From contig DAISGI010000065.1 in the NCBI GenBank assembly GCA_036823195.1, positions 1 to 7,136 on the forward strand: a stretch of 7,136 bases of DNA. Reading direction: 5' to 3'. The notes beneath the pieces are model-generated. The model made no database searches, was not told the origin of the DNA, and saw only the letters and a list, made by a program, of their open reading frames with translations. How positions within the stretch are numbered: position 1 is the first letter of the stretch; each line of letters opens with the position of its first letter. Positions 1 to 6,704 of this stretch are shown one piece after another. Position numbers and translations under genes: made by a program. Source of the stretch: UBA4874 sp002399435 (GTDB lineage: Bacteria; Bacillota; Clostridia; Caldicoprobacterales; DTU083).

Positions 1-9
1 AAATGGTAG

Positions 10-111
10 GTGCTTTTATTATACCCATTTGGAGGTGATTTGAAGGGCTACAGCTACACGGATAACGGCAATCATATGCGTTACATTGGTAGTTTTGTCC
101 ATTATCAGTAA
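10..111 (+). pseudogene. Possible 3' remnant of an unidentified gene at the window edge
   Basis: A 33-codon open stretch ends in TAA at 109-111 and reads like genuine protein near its end, with FGGDLKGYSYTDNG followed by NHMRYIGSFVHYQ. An in-frame TAG at 7-9 closes it on the left, so it is not simply the end of a long intact ORF in this frame. The only start inside is a GTG at 10, with no room to see a ribosome-binding site. Another frame (ATG at 3) gives MVGAFIIPIWR before stopping, so the gene may have been broken by a frameshift close to the left edge. I do not recognise the family. It could also be a chance ORF. Confidence 0.22.
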
Positions 112-195
112 GCAGAAGGACGATTAGCTGGAGGTGATCCTGGTGTTCGAAAAAAATTCTGTAAAGGCTTCACAACATGGGGAATAAGGTGTATA

Positions 196-224
196 TTGGA
201 TATAGATAGGAACGTTATCATAAT
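196..224 (+). promoter_or_regulatory. Weak sigma-A promoter candidate for the exported protein
   Basis: TTGGAT at 196-201 matches four of six -35 consensus positions, and CATAAT at 219-224 matches five of six -10 positions, with exactly 17 bases between. Transcription would begin near 231, leaving a leader of about 180 nt before the ATG at 410. In AT-rich DNA such a match can arise by chance, so confidence is low. Confidence 0.28.
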
Positions 225-392
225 AAACTCTGCTTCAGGAAGTTCATGGGAAATCAACGGGAAAAGACATTGCTTCCTGCAGTCTTTACTATGAATCATC
301 AAATTGTTGCGCATCCCTATAAGAATAATTTGTCATAACCAGGATAAGTCAGGCATCTCATGTTAATACTGTAAGGAATGGTTTTTATCATT

Positions 393-400
393 AGGAAAGG
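393..400 (+). promoter_or_regulatory. Ribosome-binding site that selects the ATG at 410
   Basis: AGGAAAGG directly abuts an ATG at 401, which leaves no spacer for initiation there. The second in-frame ATG at 410 lies nine bases downstream, a normal distance. The start at 410 is therefore preferred, and it also gives a standard MKRN signal-peptide N-terminus. Confidence 0.6.
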
Positions 401-409
401 ATGGTAAAG

Positions 410-1033
410 ATGAAAAGAAATGCAGTAATCGTTTGTTCCGTTATTTTAGTGAGTGCCGCCATTTTGGCTGGTTCTGGAAGGCCCGCCTCCGGAAATGATC
501 GCAGGACTTCCAGTCAATCGGACTATCCGGAGCTTCCTACGTCGGGCCTGGTTTGCGAACAGCCTGCAAGTCTGTCCGATCAGATTCAGGAATCCAGCCT
601 CATCGTGGACGCCACGGTTTCCAGGGTGCTGGAGGACGAAGAGCGGGAGTATGTCCCGGAAAAGGGTTCTGCGGAAGAGAAAATGTTTAAAAAGGCTGGC
701 ACCACCAGGGATCAATTTACCGTCCGGCCCATTGAACTCAACATCAATGAAACACTGAAAGGCCATCCGAAAGATAAAAAAATCATGATGTACATCCCGC
801 CGGTTGCACTGGAATCTTCTCCAGCATTTAAAACCGGCGATCGCCTGGTGTTTATGCTGAACCCTTATATTGACGGTGGATATTCTTCTGTGACAATGCA
901 GGATGGATATTATTATGTTTCGGAGGACGACCGGGTTTATCCGGCGAAAGTGACAGAACTGCTTCAGAAGGAATCCGGAAAAAAATTAAAGGACTTTCGG
1001 AGCGAGATCAGGACGCTGTCTTCGAAAAGTTGA
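410..1033 (+). CDS. Exported protein of unknown function, 207 residues
   Basis: This predicted secreted protein has no family I can name. From the ATG at 410 it begins with a basic N-region (MKRN) and a hydrophobic core of about 17 residues, VIVCSVILVSAAILAG (6-21). A plausible signal peptidase I site follows A26-S27-G28. The segment ILAGSG (18-23) looks like a lipobox with the essential Cys replaced by Ser22, so it is probably not lipidated. A Ser/Pro-rich spacer follows. The mature part looks beta-rich: a SSLIVDATVSRVL strand region, a central LNINETLKG element, then FKTGDRLVFMLNPY and a Tyr-rich DGYYYVSEDDRVYP. This ordering (strand, 'LKG', 'GDR-VFML', 'QDGYYYV') resembles small exported beta-sandwich proteins common in Bacillota, but that is an impression and not a domain call. 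The upstream ATG at 401 is rejected because it abuts its ribosome-binding site. The gene is followed by its own terminator, so it seems monocistronic. Confidence 0.8.
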   Translation: MKRNAVIVCSVILVSAAILAGSGRPASGNDRRTSSQSDYPELPTSGLVCEQPASLSDQIQESSLIVDATVSRVLEDEEREYVPEKGSAEEKMFKKAGTTRDQFTVRPIELNINETLKGHPKDKKIMMYIPPVALESSPAFKTGDRLVFMLNPYIDGGYSSVTMQDGYYYVSEDDRVYPAKVTELLQKESGKKLKDFRSEIRTLSSKS

Positions 1034-1108
1034 CCATTGGCAGGCATGGGAGAGCCAGAGAATAAAGAAGTGAGCCGAAAAAATCACCAATGGGGATAAA
1101 TAAAACGG

Positions 1109-1142
1109 AGTCACCCTGACATCAAACAGGGTGACTTTTTTT
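1109..1142 (+). terminator. Rho-independent terminator after the exported-protein gene
   Basis: A perfect 9-bp stem, GTCACCCTG (1110-1118) with CAGGGTGAC (1127-1135), encloses an 8-nt loop and runs straight into seven T residues (1136-1142). An A-rich run precedes it, and A1109/T1136 can extend the stem. This separates the exported-protein unit from the helicase gene. A second, weaker inverted repeat (CCATTGG 1034-1040, CCAATGG 1087-1093) sits between the stop codon and the terminator. Confidence 0.93.
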
Positions 1143-1251
1143 GCACATCAGTCGATACTGGTTTTCTCTTCCTGTTTGTGCTATTTTATGATAGGATACA
1201 GGAAAATACAGATAATGAAAAACAGAAGCAGGGGAAGAAATCAGCAGGAAA

Positions 1252-1257
1252 AGAGGA
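1252..1257 (+). promoter_or_regulatory. Ribosome-binding site that selects the helicase start at 1265
   Basis: AGAGGA lies seven bases before ATG 1265. The frame stays open upstream to a GTG at 1178, but those 29 extra codons give a Lys/Gln/Glu-rich stretch unlike the family N-terminus. The GTG also has no purine-rich site at a suitable distance. After 1265 the protein quickly enters the usual LPDLFHPAVKDWF start of the helicase domain. Confidence 0.7.
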
Positions 1258-1264
1258 ATGTCAG

Positions 1265-4200
1265 ATGAAGGATGGGCCAAAGACGCTTCCGGATCTATTT
1301 CATCCGGCTGTGAAGGACTGGTTCACAAAAAACATCGGGGATCCCAGTCCCCCTCAGGAACAGGGCTGGCCGATCATTCACCGTGGGGAAAACGTGCTGA
1401 TCTCGGCGCCCACCGGTGCTGGGAAAACCCTGGCGGCTTTTCTGGTCTGCATCAATTGGTTACTGGAACAGGGCCTGAAGGGGTCCCTCCGGGACCGGAC
1501 CTATGTGCTTTACATCTCTCCGCTGAAGGCTTTGAACAATGACATTTACCGCAATCTGGAGCTGCCTCTGGAAGGGATTGAAAAGGAATGCGCAGACCGC
1601 GAAATTTCCTTTCCTTCCATTACCAAGGCTGTGCGCACAGGGGACACACCATCCAGGGATCGTCAGAAAATGCTGCGCAGGCCTCCGCATATCCTGATCA
1701 CCACACCGGAATCCCTGTACCTTTTGCTGACTTCTGAAAAGTCCCGGAGTATTCTGAAGGGCATCCGTTATGTCATTGTGGACGAGATCCATGCCCTGCT
1801 GGACAATAAAAGGGGCGTCCATCTGGCTCTTTCCCTGGAGCGTCTGAGGCATCTTACAGGCAGGGATTTCATCCGGATCGGCCTGTCTGCCACCGTTCGC
1901 CCCCTGGAAACAGCTGCCCGGTTCCTGGGAGGGTGCATGCGGCAGGAGAATGGCTGGAAATACCGGCCGGTTGCCGTGGTGGCGCCGGACAGAAAGAAAA
2001 AAATGGATCTGGAGGTGATTGTGCCGGTCCATGATTATCGGGTGCTGGAAGAAGGAAGTATCTGGCCGGCCATCTGTCAAACCATCTACCGGTATATCCG
2101 GAAGCATAAATCCACGCTTGTCTTTGTGAACAACCGGACCACTGCGGAAAAGATTGCTGCCAATCTCAACTTCATTGCAGGAAAATCCATTGCCTGGACC
2201 CACCATGGCAGCATCTCCCGGGAAGCCAGGCTGAAAGTGGAACAACAGCTGAAGTCCGGGAAAATCCCCTGCCTTGTCGCCACATCCTCCCTGGAGTTGG
2301 GAATCGATGTCGGGGATATCGATTTGGTCCTCCAGGTCGCTTCTCCCAAATCCGTCACAAGGGGAATGCAGCGGCTGGGCCGTGCCGGGCACCGGTTGAA
2401 TGCTGTCAGCAAAGGGCGGATTATACCACGGACCCGCGGGGATTTGCTGGACAGTGTCGTTATTTCCCGGGAAATGGTGAATCAAAACATTGAAACGAGC
2501 AAAGTGCCGAAAAATGCACTGGATATCGTATCGCAGCATCTGGTTTCCATGGCCTGTACGGAAGACTGGAAGCTTTCGGACATCATGGATCTGCTCCGGT
2601 CCTCCTGGCCTTTTCATACCATAGAGGAGGAGGAAGTTGTCAGGGTCCTGAACATGCTTTCCGGGGAATATGAGCATCAGCAGGACGTTCCCAGCCGTCC
2701 GCGGGTTTACTGGGACAGGGTTCATCAGGTCATGTCCGGAAATCATTACTCCCGGATGCTGGCTTTTCGCGGCAGCGGAACGATTCCGGACAGAGGCTAT
2801 TTTGGAGTCTATCTGGAGGACCGCGCCACCCGGATCGGGGAACTGGATGAGGAATTCGTATTTGAAGCCCGGATCCATGACCGGTTTTTGCTGGGGACTT
2901 CGGCATGGCAGATTGTGAAAATTGAAAGGGACCGGGTATTGGTTGCCCCGGCCGGGTCTGCCGGAGCTAAAACGCCGTTCTGGAAGGGCGATGGTCTGGG
3001 AAGGCCTTATGAACTGGGTCTGCGTTATGGGGCTTTTCTCCGGGAACTGGGAGAAAGGGCAGGAAGACCAGGATTTTCCCGCTGGCTGACAAAGATTGCT
3101 CCGGTAAAGGAGGAAGCGGCGAAAAATCTGGAAACCTACATTCTGGAGCAGAAGGAAGCTCTGGGAGGGCTGTCATCAGAGCGCAGGATTCTGGTGGAGT
3201 GCTTCGGAGACGAAACGGGCGATACGAGGATGGTGGTTCATTCCCATTTCGGTGGGAGGGTAAACAGCGGGCTTTCCATTCTGCTTCAGCATGCCCTGAA
3301 CCATGCGCTGCATTGTGAACTGGAGAGCAGCTGTACCGACGACGCGATACTGCTCCATCTGGTGGGATTGAATACTCATCCCGGAAACATTTTCTCTTTG
3401 CTGGATTCCCACCGTGTGGAGCAGGTGCTGGTGGAAGCTCTGCCCCTGACCCATGTGTACGCCATGACCTTTCGCTACAATGCAGGCCGGGCCCTGATGA
3501 TGGGGACCGGCAGCGGGGGAAAGCGAAATCCGCTCTGGGTGCAGCGGCTCCGGGGGCTGGAGGCATTGAAGCTGGCGCAGAAGTACACGGATCATCCGCT
3601 GGTGGTGGAAACACTCCGGGAATGTATGGAAACTATTCTGGACGTCCCCAATCTGATCCGGGTGCTCCGGGGGATTGAAACGGGCAGAATTGAGGTGGCG
3701 GAACGGTTTGTCAACAAGCCTTCCCCTTTTTCCTCCGAACTGCTCTTTCAATTCAAGGGAGCGGCAATGTATGACGATCAGACACAGAAGACCCTGGAGC
3801 CGGGTCAGAAAATTATTTCGGGCACGGAAGCCCTGCATCTGGATCACCGGATGGACGGGGAGAAACTGATTTCTGAATCCGTGGTAAGGCGGTTGTCTGT
3901 GCAAACGCATCCCCTGCTGGGAGAAAAGCCGCCCCGTTCCGCCAATGAGCTCCATAGCGAGCTGCTGACCTACGGCGATTTGTATCCGGAGGGGGATGTT
4001 TTCCGAAGCCTGCCGGAGAACCGCCGGAAGGAACTGCGGGAGTGGTTTCAGGAACTCTGCGCAGCGGGGAGAGCAGAAACTTTAACCGTTTCATCGAATC
4101 ATCTGCCCGATCCTTTGTCAGATGAAACAGAACTGCTGCCGGGGAAAGGTCTTTCGCAGGATAAGGATACTATTTTGTGGATTGCGGCGGAAGAATTGCC

Positions 4201-6120
4201 TTTATACCGCACGGCACTGAAACGGGTCTCTTCTTCAGAGACAGACGATGGGATAAGCAGATCGACGATGGATAAGCAGGGTACAGGGAACACATCCAAT
4301 GCACCGGACACATCCGGCCCGGATACCGGGGAGATCCGGAAAGCTCAGAAACGAATTGTCCGGAGGTATGCCCGATACAACAGTCCGTTTCAACCGGCAG
4401 ATTTGGCAAAGCGATATGGGTTTGCGGAAGAAACTGCGGAGAATCTTCTGGAGGAACTGGAACAGGAGAAGATCGTGATCTGCGGGAACTTTCGACAGAA
4501 TGCGGGAAATGAATGGTATCACATTACCGTTCTGGAGCGGCTGCGGTACGGCAGTATGCGGGAAAACCGCGGGTTGACAAAAACAGCGAAGGTATCGGCA
4601 CTGGCAGATTTTCTCGTCGCCTATCAAGGCATCGGAAAGGAATGGGTATCTCCTGCAGACAGCCTGATGGATATTCTTACGCAGCTCAAGGGTCTCTTTC
4701 TGCCGGCGGAGTGGTGGGAAAGCATTGTCTTTCCGGCCCGGTTGCCGGGCTACCAACCTTCCTGGCTGGATGTGCTGTGTTCCTCCGGAAAGGTGTTCTG
4801 GCGCGTCCACAGTGCGGAAGGCAGAGAGAGCCGGTTGACGCTTGCTTTCTTTACCACGGAGGATCTGGACTTTTTTTACAATACGGCAGCGGAACAGAGG
4901 TCAGCTGATACCGAAGACAGATCAGGCATTGTCATTGCTAAAGAAGCGCCGGACAGCAATGAAAAAAAGACGGACAGCCCCGAAAAATCATCCGCCGATG
5001 GGAAAGCGAATGAAGACGCGGGACCGGATGGGAATCCGGAGAATCCCGGCAGTTTAACGGAAAGGGAGGAGCAGATTCTGTCCGTGCTGAAGCGCAGAGG
5101 AGCCAGCTTTCTGCATGTTTTGGCAGCGGATCCTTCCCTGGACAGTGGAACTATCCTGCAGGATATGGAGGATCTGTTTCGGAAGGGATATGTGGTAAAC
5201 GATTCCTTTGAAGCGGTCCGGTATTTTATATCCGGGGCTTCCCGCAATGCAGCCGGCAATGGGAAGCAAAGGGCGAAGCGGCACTCCATGGCCTGGCGGA
5301 TGCAGATGGGCAGATGGGAGATCCCGCAGCCTGTCCGGAAGCCGGAGCCGGAGGAACTGCTGAAAAGGTATTTTGGCCGCTGGGGCCTTTTGACCCGGGA
5401 GATATTTCAAAGGGAAGACTCTTCCTTTTCCTGGGCAGATGGCTGTGAACTGCTGAAACAATGGGAATATATCGGGAAGGTGAAAAGAGGATACTATTTT
5501 TCCGGCCTGTCGGGAATTCAATATACCCTGCCTCATCTGTCCGGACAGTTTCCTTCCTCTGCGGAGGAGTTTACCGTACTTGCCGGCTGTGATCCGGCTC
5601 AGGCTTACGGGCGGATCTGCTCTTTTCCGGAGGATCTGAGCTGGACCAATCTGCCGTCCACGGCAGTGGTTTTGCACCATGGCACACCGGTACTGGCGGC
5701 GGAAAGCTGGGGAAGGAAGATCCTTTTTCCTACGGCTGACCGGNNNNNNNNNNNNNNNNNNNNNNNNNNNNNNNNNNNNNNNNNNNNNNNNNNNNNNNNN
5801 NNNNNNNNNNNNNNNNNNNNNNNNNNNNNNNNNNNNNNNNNNNGGAACTTCAGGAACCGGAGGAAATCCAGGAACCGGAAAGCACGGCTAAGGTGGATTC
5901 GTATCCGGGGAATCCGGCCGGGGAGGATGCCGCCATCCGGGCGATGAACGCCCTGGTGGACGCCTTTCATCGAAAGCAGATCTGGCCGGACCGGAGAAAG
6001 ATCACCATCCGGCAGTGGAATGGGAATCCGCCGACGCTGTCTTCTTCTGTGGAAGGACTGCAAAAGCTTGGCTTTGAACGGGAAATGCAGGATATGGTGT
6101 TATGGAGGAAAAGGAGATAG
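1265..6120 (+). CDS. lhr: Lhr-type superfamily 2 ATP-dependent helicase, long form (interrupted by assembly gap)
   Basis: ATP-driven 3'-5' DNA or DNA:RNA helicase of the Lhr family, cytoplasmic, linked in other bacteria to DNA repair. The motifs read in order: Q-motif-like PPQEQGW (29-35), Walker A APTGAGKT (48-55), Ia SPLKAL (85-90), Ib TTPESL (146-151), DEIH box (173-176), III SAT (208-210), IV VFVNNR, V ATSSLELGIDVG (339-350) and VI QRLGRAGHR (369-377). The core ends in a winged-helix/beta-barrel region containing PFWKGDGLGRPYELG. W573 there may match the DNA-stacking Trp of mycobacterial Lhr (inference). The long C-terminal half has further winged-helix segments and an AlkZ-like stretch (RYFGRWGLLTRE, then KVKRGYYFSGLSG), which marks the large Lhr class. 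Two low-complexity hydrophilic linkers (about 988-1024 and 1209-1264) separate modules. The frame is open for 1493 codons to 5743. After the N gap the protein resumes in another frame at 5845 (ELQEPEEIQEPE) and runs 91 codons through LVDAFHRKQIWPDRRK and LGFEREMQDMVLWRKRR to TAG 6118-6120. The shift follows from the arbitrary gap length, so no true frameshift is inferred. The total is at least 1584 residues plus the missing part, near the roughly 1,500 residues of E. coli Lhr. Confidence 0.93.
5744..5843. other. 100-N assembly gap inside the helicase gene
   Basis: Exactly 100 N bases, a common placeholder for a scaffold gap of unknown size. A codon ends precisely at 5743, and the post-gap frame starts at 5845. 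The true gap must therefore be 2 modulo 3 in length if the gene is intact, and 100 does not satisfy that. The missing sequence includes a protein segment between the HGTPVLAAESWGRKILF region and the QEPEE repeat. Confidence 0.97.
5844..5886 (+). repeat. 18-bp tandem repeat encoding QEPEE(I/L), running into the gap
   Basis: CAGGAACCGGA occurs at 5851-5861 and again at 5869-5879, a period of 18 bases. The seven bases at 5844-5850 (GGAACTT) resemble the end of an earlier unit (GGAAATC, 5862-5868), so the array seems to continue into the N gap. In the helicase frame the units read (..)EL, QEPEEI, QEPEST. It encodes an acidic, proline-containing linker in the C-terminal part of the helicase. Confidence 0.65.
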
Positions 6121-6279
6121 ATAGTAAGACACTTGATGAAGAAACAGGAAAGAAAATATTGGACATCTTCAAAACGTTGAATCAGAACGGAATGACCGTC
6201 CTCATTGTAACTCATGATCTGGAAATCGCATCGGCCTGTAAAAGGAGAGTAGTCATTGAAGGATGGTATGCTAACCTGA
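6117..6279 (+). pseudogene. C-terminal relic of a MacB/LolD-type ABC transporter ATPase
   Basis: The translation IDSKTLDEETGKKILDIF, then LNQNGMTVLIVTHDLEIASACKRRVVIE, matches the end of an ABC ATPase of the MacB/LolD type. It shows the D-loop region (LDxxTG) and the H-loop histidine in VTHD. Walker A, the LSGGQ signature and Walker B are all absent, and the homology begins right at the helicase stop codon. Near the end one extra G in GAAGGATGG (6261-6262) shifts the frame. Removing it gives E-D-G-M-L-T and a stop at 6277-6279, the normal ending of such proteins. As written, the frame runs on with unrelated residues to 6302. An in-frame ATG at 6102 overlaps the helicase end, but no functional ATPase could result. 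The type differs from Opp-like ATPases that partner family 5 binding proteins, so it is probably not part of the downstream importer. Confidence 0.78.
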
Positions 6280-6308
6280 GTTTAAGAAAGTTCTGTCGGT
6301 AAGCTGTG

Positions 6309-6428
6309 TTTTACTAAAACGCTGTTGGTATTTCTCATTTGGCATCCTTTTACTAAAATCTTATTCCACGCGCACTTCGTTATATTTTACTAAAATGAAA
6401 GGAATCAAATATAGACATTTTAGCAAAA
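6309..6428 (+). repeat. Array of four TTTTACTAAAA-type boxes upstream of the importer promoter
   Basis: Three exact copies of the 11-bp near-palindrome TTTTACTAAAA lie at 6309-6319, 6348-6358 and 6385-6395. A fourth, TTTTAGCAAAA (6418-6428), matches 10 of 11 when read on the other strand. Start-to-start spacing is 39, 37 and 33 bases. The last box ends five bases before the -35 element. The sequences between boxes are unrelated, so this is a set of binding sites rather than a tandem duplication. The position upstream of -35 suggests an activator or a multi-site regulator. The regulator family is unknown. Confidence 0.65.
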
Positions 6429-6432
6429 AGCA

Positions 6433-6461
6433 TTGACCAGATAAAGAAATCAATGTATACT
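6433..6461 (+). promoter_or_regulatory. Strong sigma-A promoter for the importer operon
   Basis: TTGACC (6433-6438) and TATACT (6456-6461) each match five of six consensus bases, with the optimal 17-base spacer. AT-rich sequence just upstream could also act as an UP element. Transcription should start around 6468-6470, giving a leader of about 280 nt before the ATG at 6746. Confidence 0.8.
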
Positions 6462-6463
6462 GG

Positions 6464-6488
6464 TTAGGAAGATAAAGAATCTTCCTAA
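6464..6488 (+). promoter_or_regulatory. Perfect inverted repeat over the predicted start site, probable operator
   Basis: TTAGGAAGAT (6464-6473) and ATCTTCCTAA (6479-6488) are perfect 10-bp inverted arms around a 5-base centre (AAAGA). The left arm begins three bases after the -10 box. The predicted transcript would start within the left arm, so the RNA would lose part of the stem. That favours a DNA operator bound by a dimeric repressor over an RNA hairpin. Confidence 0.6.
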
Positions 6489-6546
6489 GGAAAAGCCGGG
6501 ATTGTTGGGTGAAACGTTTTTTATTTTGTTTCAAACAGCAAAAGCA

Positions 6547-6574
6547 GCAGGCCTGTGAGCAGGCGGGTATCTGC
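6547..6574 (+). other. Small hairpin in the importer leader
   Basis: GCCTG (6551-6555) pairs with CAGGC (6560-6564) around a TGAG tetraloop, and outer GCAG (6547-6550) can pair with CTGC (6571-6574) across an asymmetric bulge. No T-run follows, so it is not a terminator. No known riboswitch core or T-box motif was recognised. Upstream, TGAAAC (6510-6515) and GTTTCA (6528-6533) form another short inverted repeat. Confidence 0.3.
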
Positions 6575-6585
6575 AAACGATCAAA
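6571..6585 (+). promoter_or_regulatory. Weak cre-like (CcpA) site in the leader
   Basis: CTGCAAACGATCAAA matches 12 of 15 positions of the relaxed cre consensus WTGNAARCGNWWWCA, including the central CG. It lies about 100 bases downstream of the predicted start, where a roadblock cre site would work. The 3' half is imperfect (AAA in place of WCA), so this is tentative. Confidence 0.25.
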
Positions 6586-6599
6586 TAGGGGGGTTACAT

Positions 6600-6623
6600 A
6601 TGAATCATCAAAACACGGCGTAG
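6600..6623 (+). CDS. Leader mini-ORF, 7 codons (MNHQNTA)
   Basis: ATG at 6600 is preceded at six bases by AGGGGGG (6587-6593), a good ribosome-binding site, and the frame closes at TAG 6621-6623. It sits in the 5' leader of the lipoprotein gene. It may be a small upstream ORF that affects translation or transcript stability, or an accident. The start context is nearly identical to one at 285-303 near the other exported-protein gene. Confidence 0.3.
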   Translation: MNHQNTA

Positions 6624-6646
6624 GCAAGGAAATTTCACACGGAAGC

Positions 6647-6676
6647 ATGTCAACGAAGCGGATCAATGAATTGTAA
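6647..6676 (+). CDS. Leader mini-ORF, 9 codons (MSTKRINEL)
   Basis: ATG TCA ACG AAG and following codons close at TAA 6674-6676. Only a weak upstream purine stretch (GGAAG) is present and too close to the start, so translation is doubtful. It is listed because it lies between two better-supported mini-ORFs. Confidence 0.12.
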   Translation: MSTKRINEL

Positions 6677-6704
6677 GGCGAGTGGATACGGAGAGATCCG
6701 CAGG

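Larger units (their letters stand above)
112..409. other. AT-rich intergenic region
   Basis: About 300 bases with no convincing gene. It contains a weak promoter candidate (196-224) and a 14-codon GTG ORF at 143-187 preceded by a very strong Shine-Dalgarno match (GGAGGTGATCC, 130-140). A 15-codon ATG ORF at 291-338 starts MNHQ, and a 7-bp inverted repeat (CAGGAAG 236-242, CTTCCTG 273-279) has a 30-nt loop. A 69-codon open frame on the minus strand (105-314) has no recognisable domain and is probably chance. The region is most likely the leader and promoter area for the exported protein at 410. Confidence 0.5.

Noticed and set aside
1162..1192. Promoter for lhr with TATGAT (1187-1192) as -10
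   Set aside because: The -10 is good, but no acceptable -35 lies 16-18 bases upstream (only TTCTCT), so it was not called. The helicase promoter nevertheless probably lies between the terminator and 1265.
1178..1264. Upstream GTG start of the helicase
   Set aside because: No suitable ribosome-binding site, a low-complexity N-terminal extension, and a better-placed ATG at 1265.
1460..2878. 472-codon open frame on the minus strand inside the helicase gene
   Set aside because: It lies fully opposite the strongly conserved helicase motifs, has no recognisable domain or ribosome-binding site, and is a typical antisense shadow of a GC-richer coding region.
5893..6120. Separate 75-codon gene after the gap
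   Set aside because: The same frame is open back to the gap edge at 5845 and reads as the conserved C-terminal tail of the helicase, so it is part of lhr.
6117..6302. ATPase subunit of the downstream importer
   Set aside because: The surviving residues are of MacB/LolD type rather than Opp type, and all nucleotide-binding motifs before the D-loop are missing.
6309..6428. CRISPR array or plasmid iterons
   Set aside because: Repeats are only 11 bp, irregularly spaced, one is inverted, and they abut a promoter. There are no cas or rep genes nearby.
6658..6701. Inverted repeat GCGGATC / GATCCGC in the leader
   Set aside because: Only a 7-bp stem with a 30-nt loop and no accompanying signal, so chance is likely.
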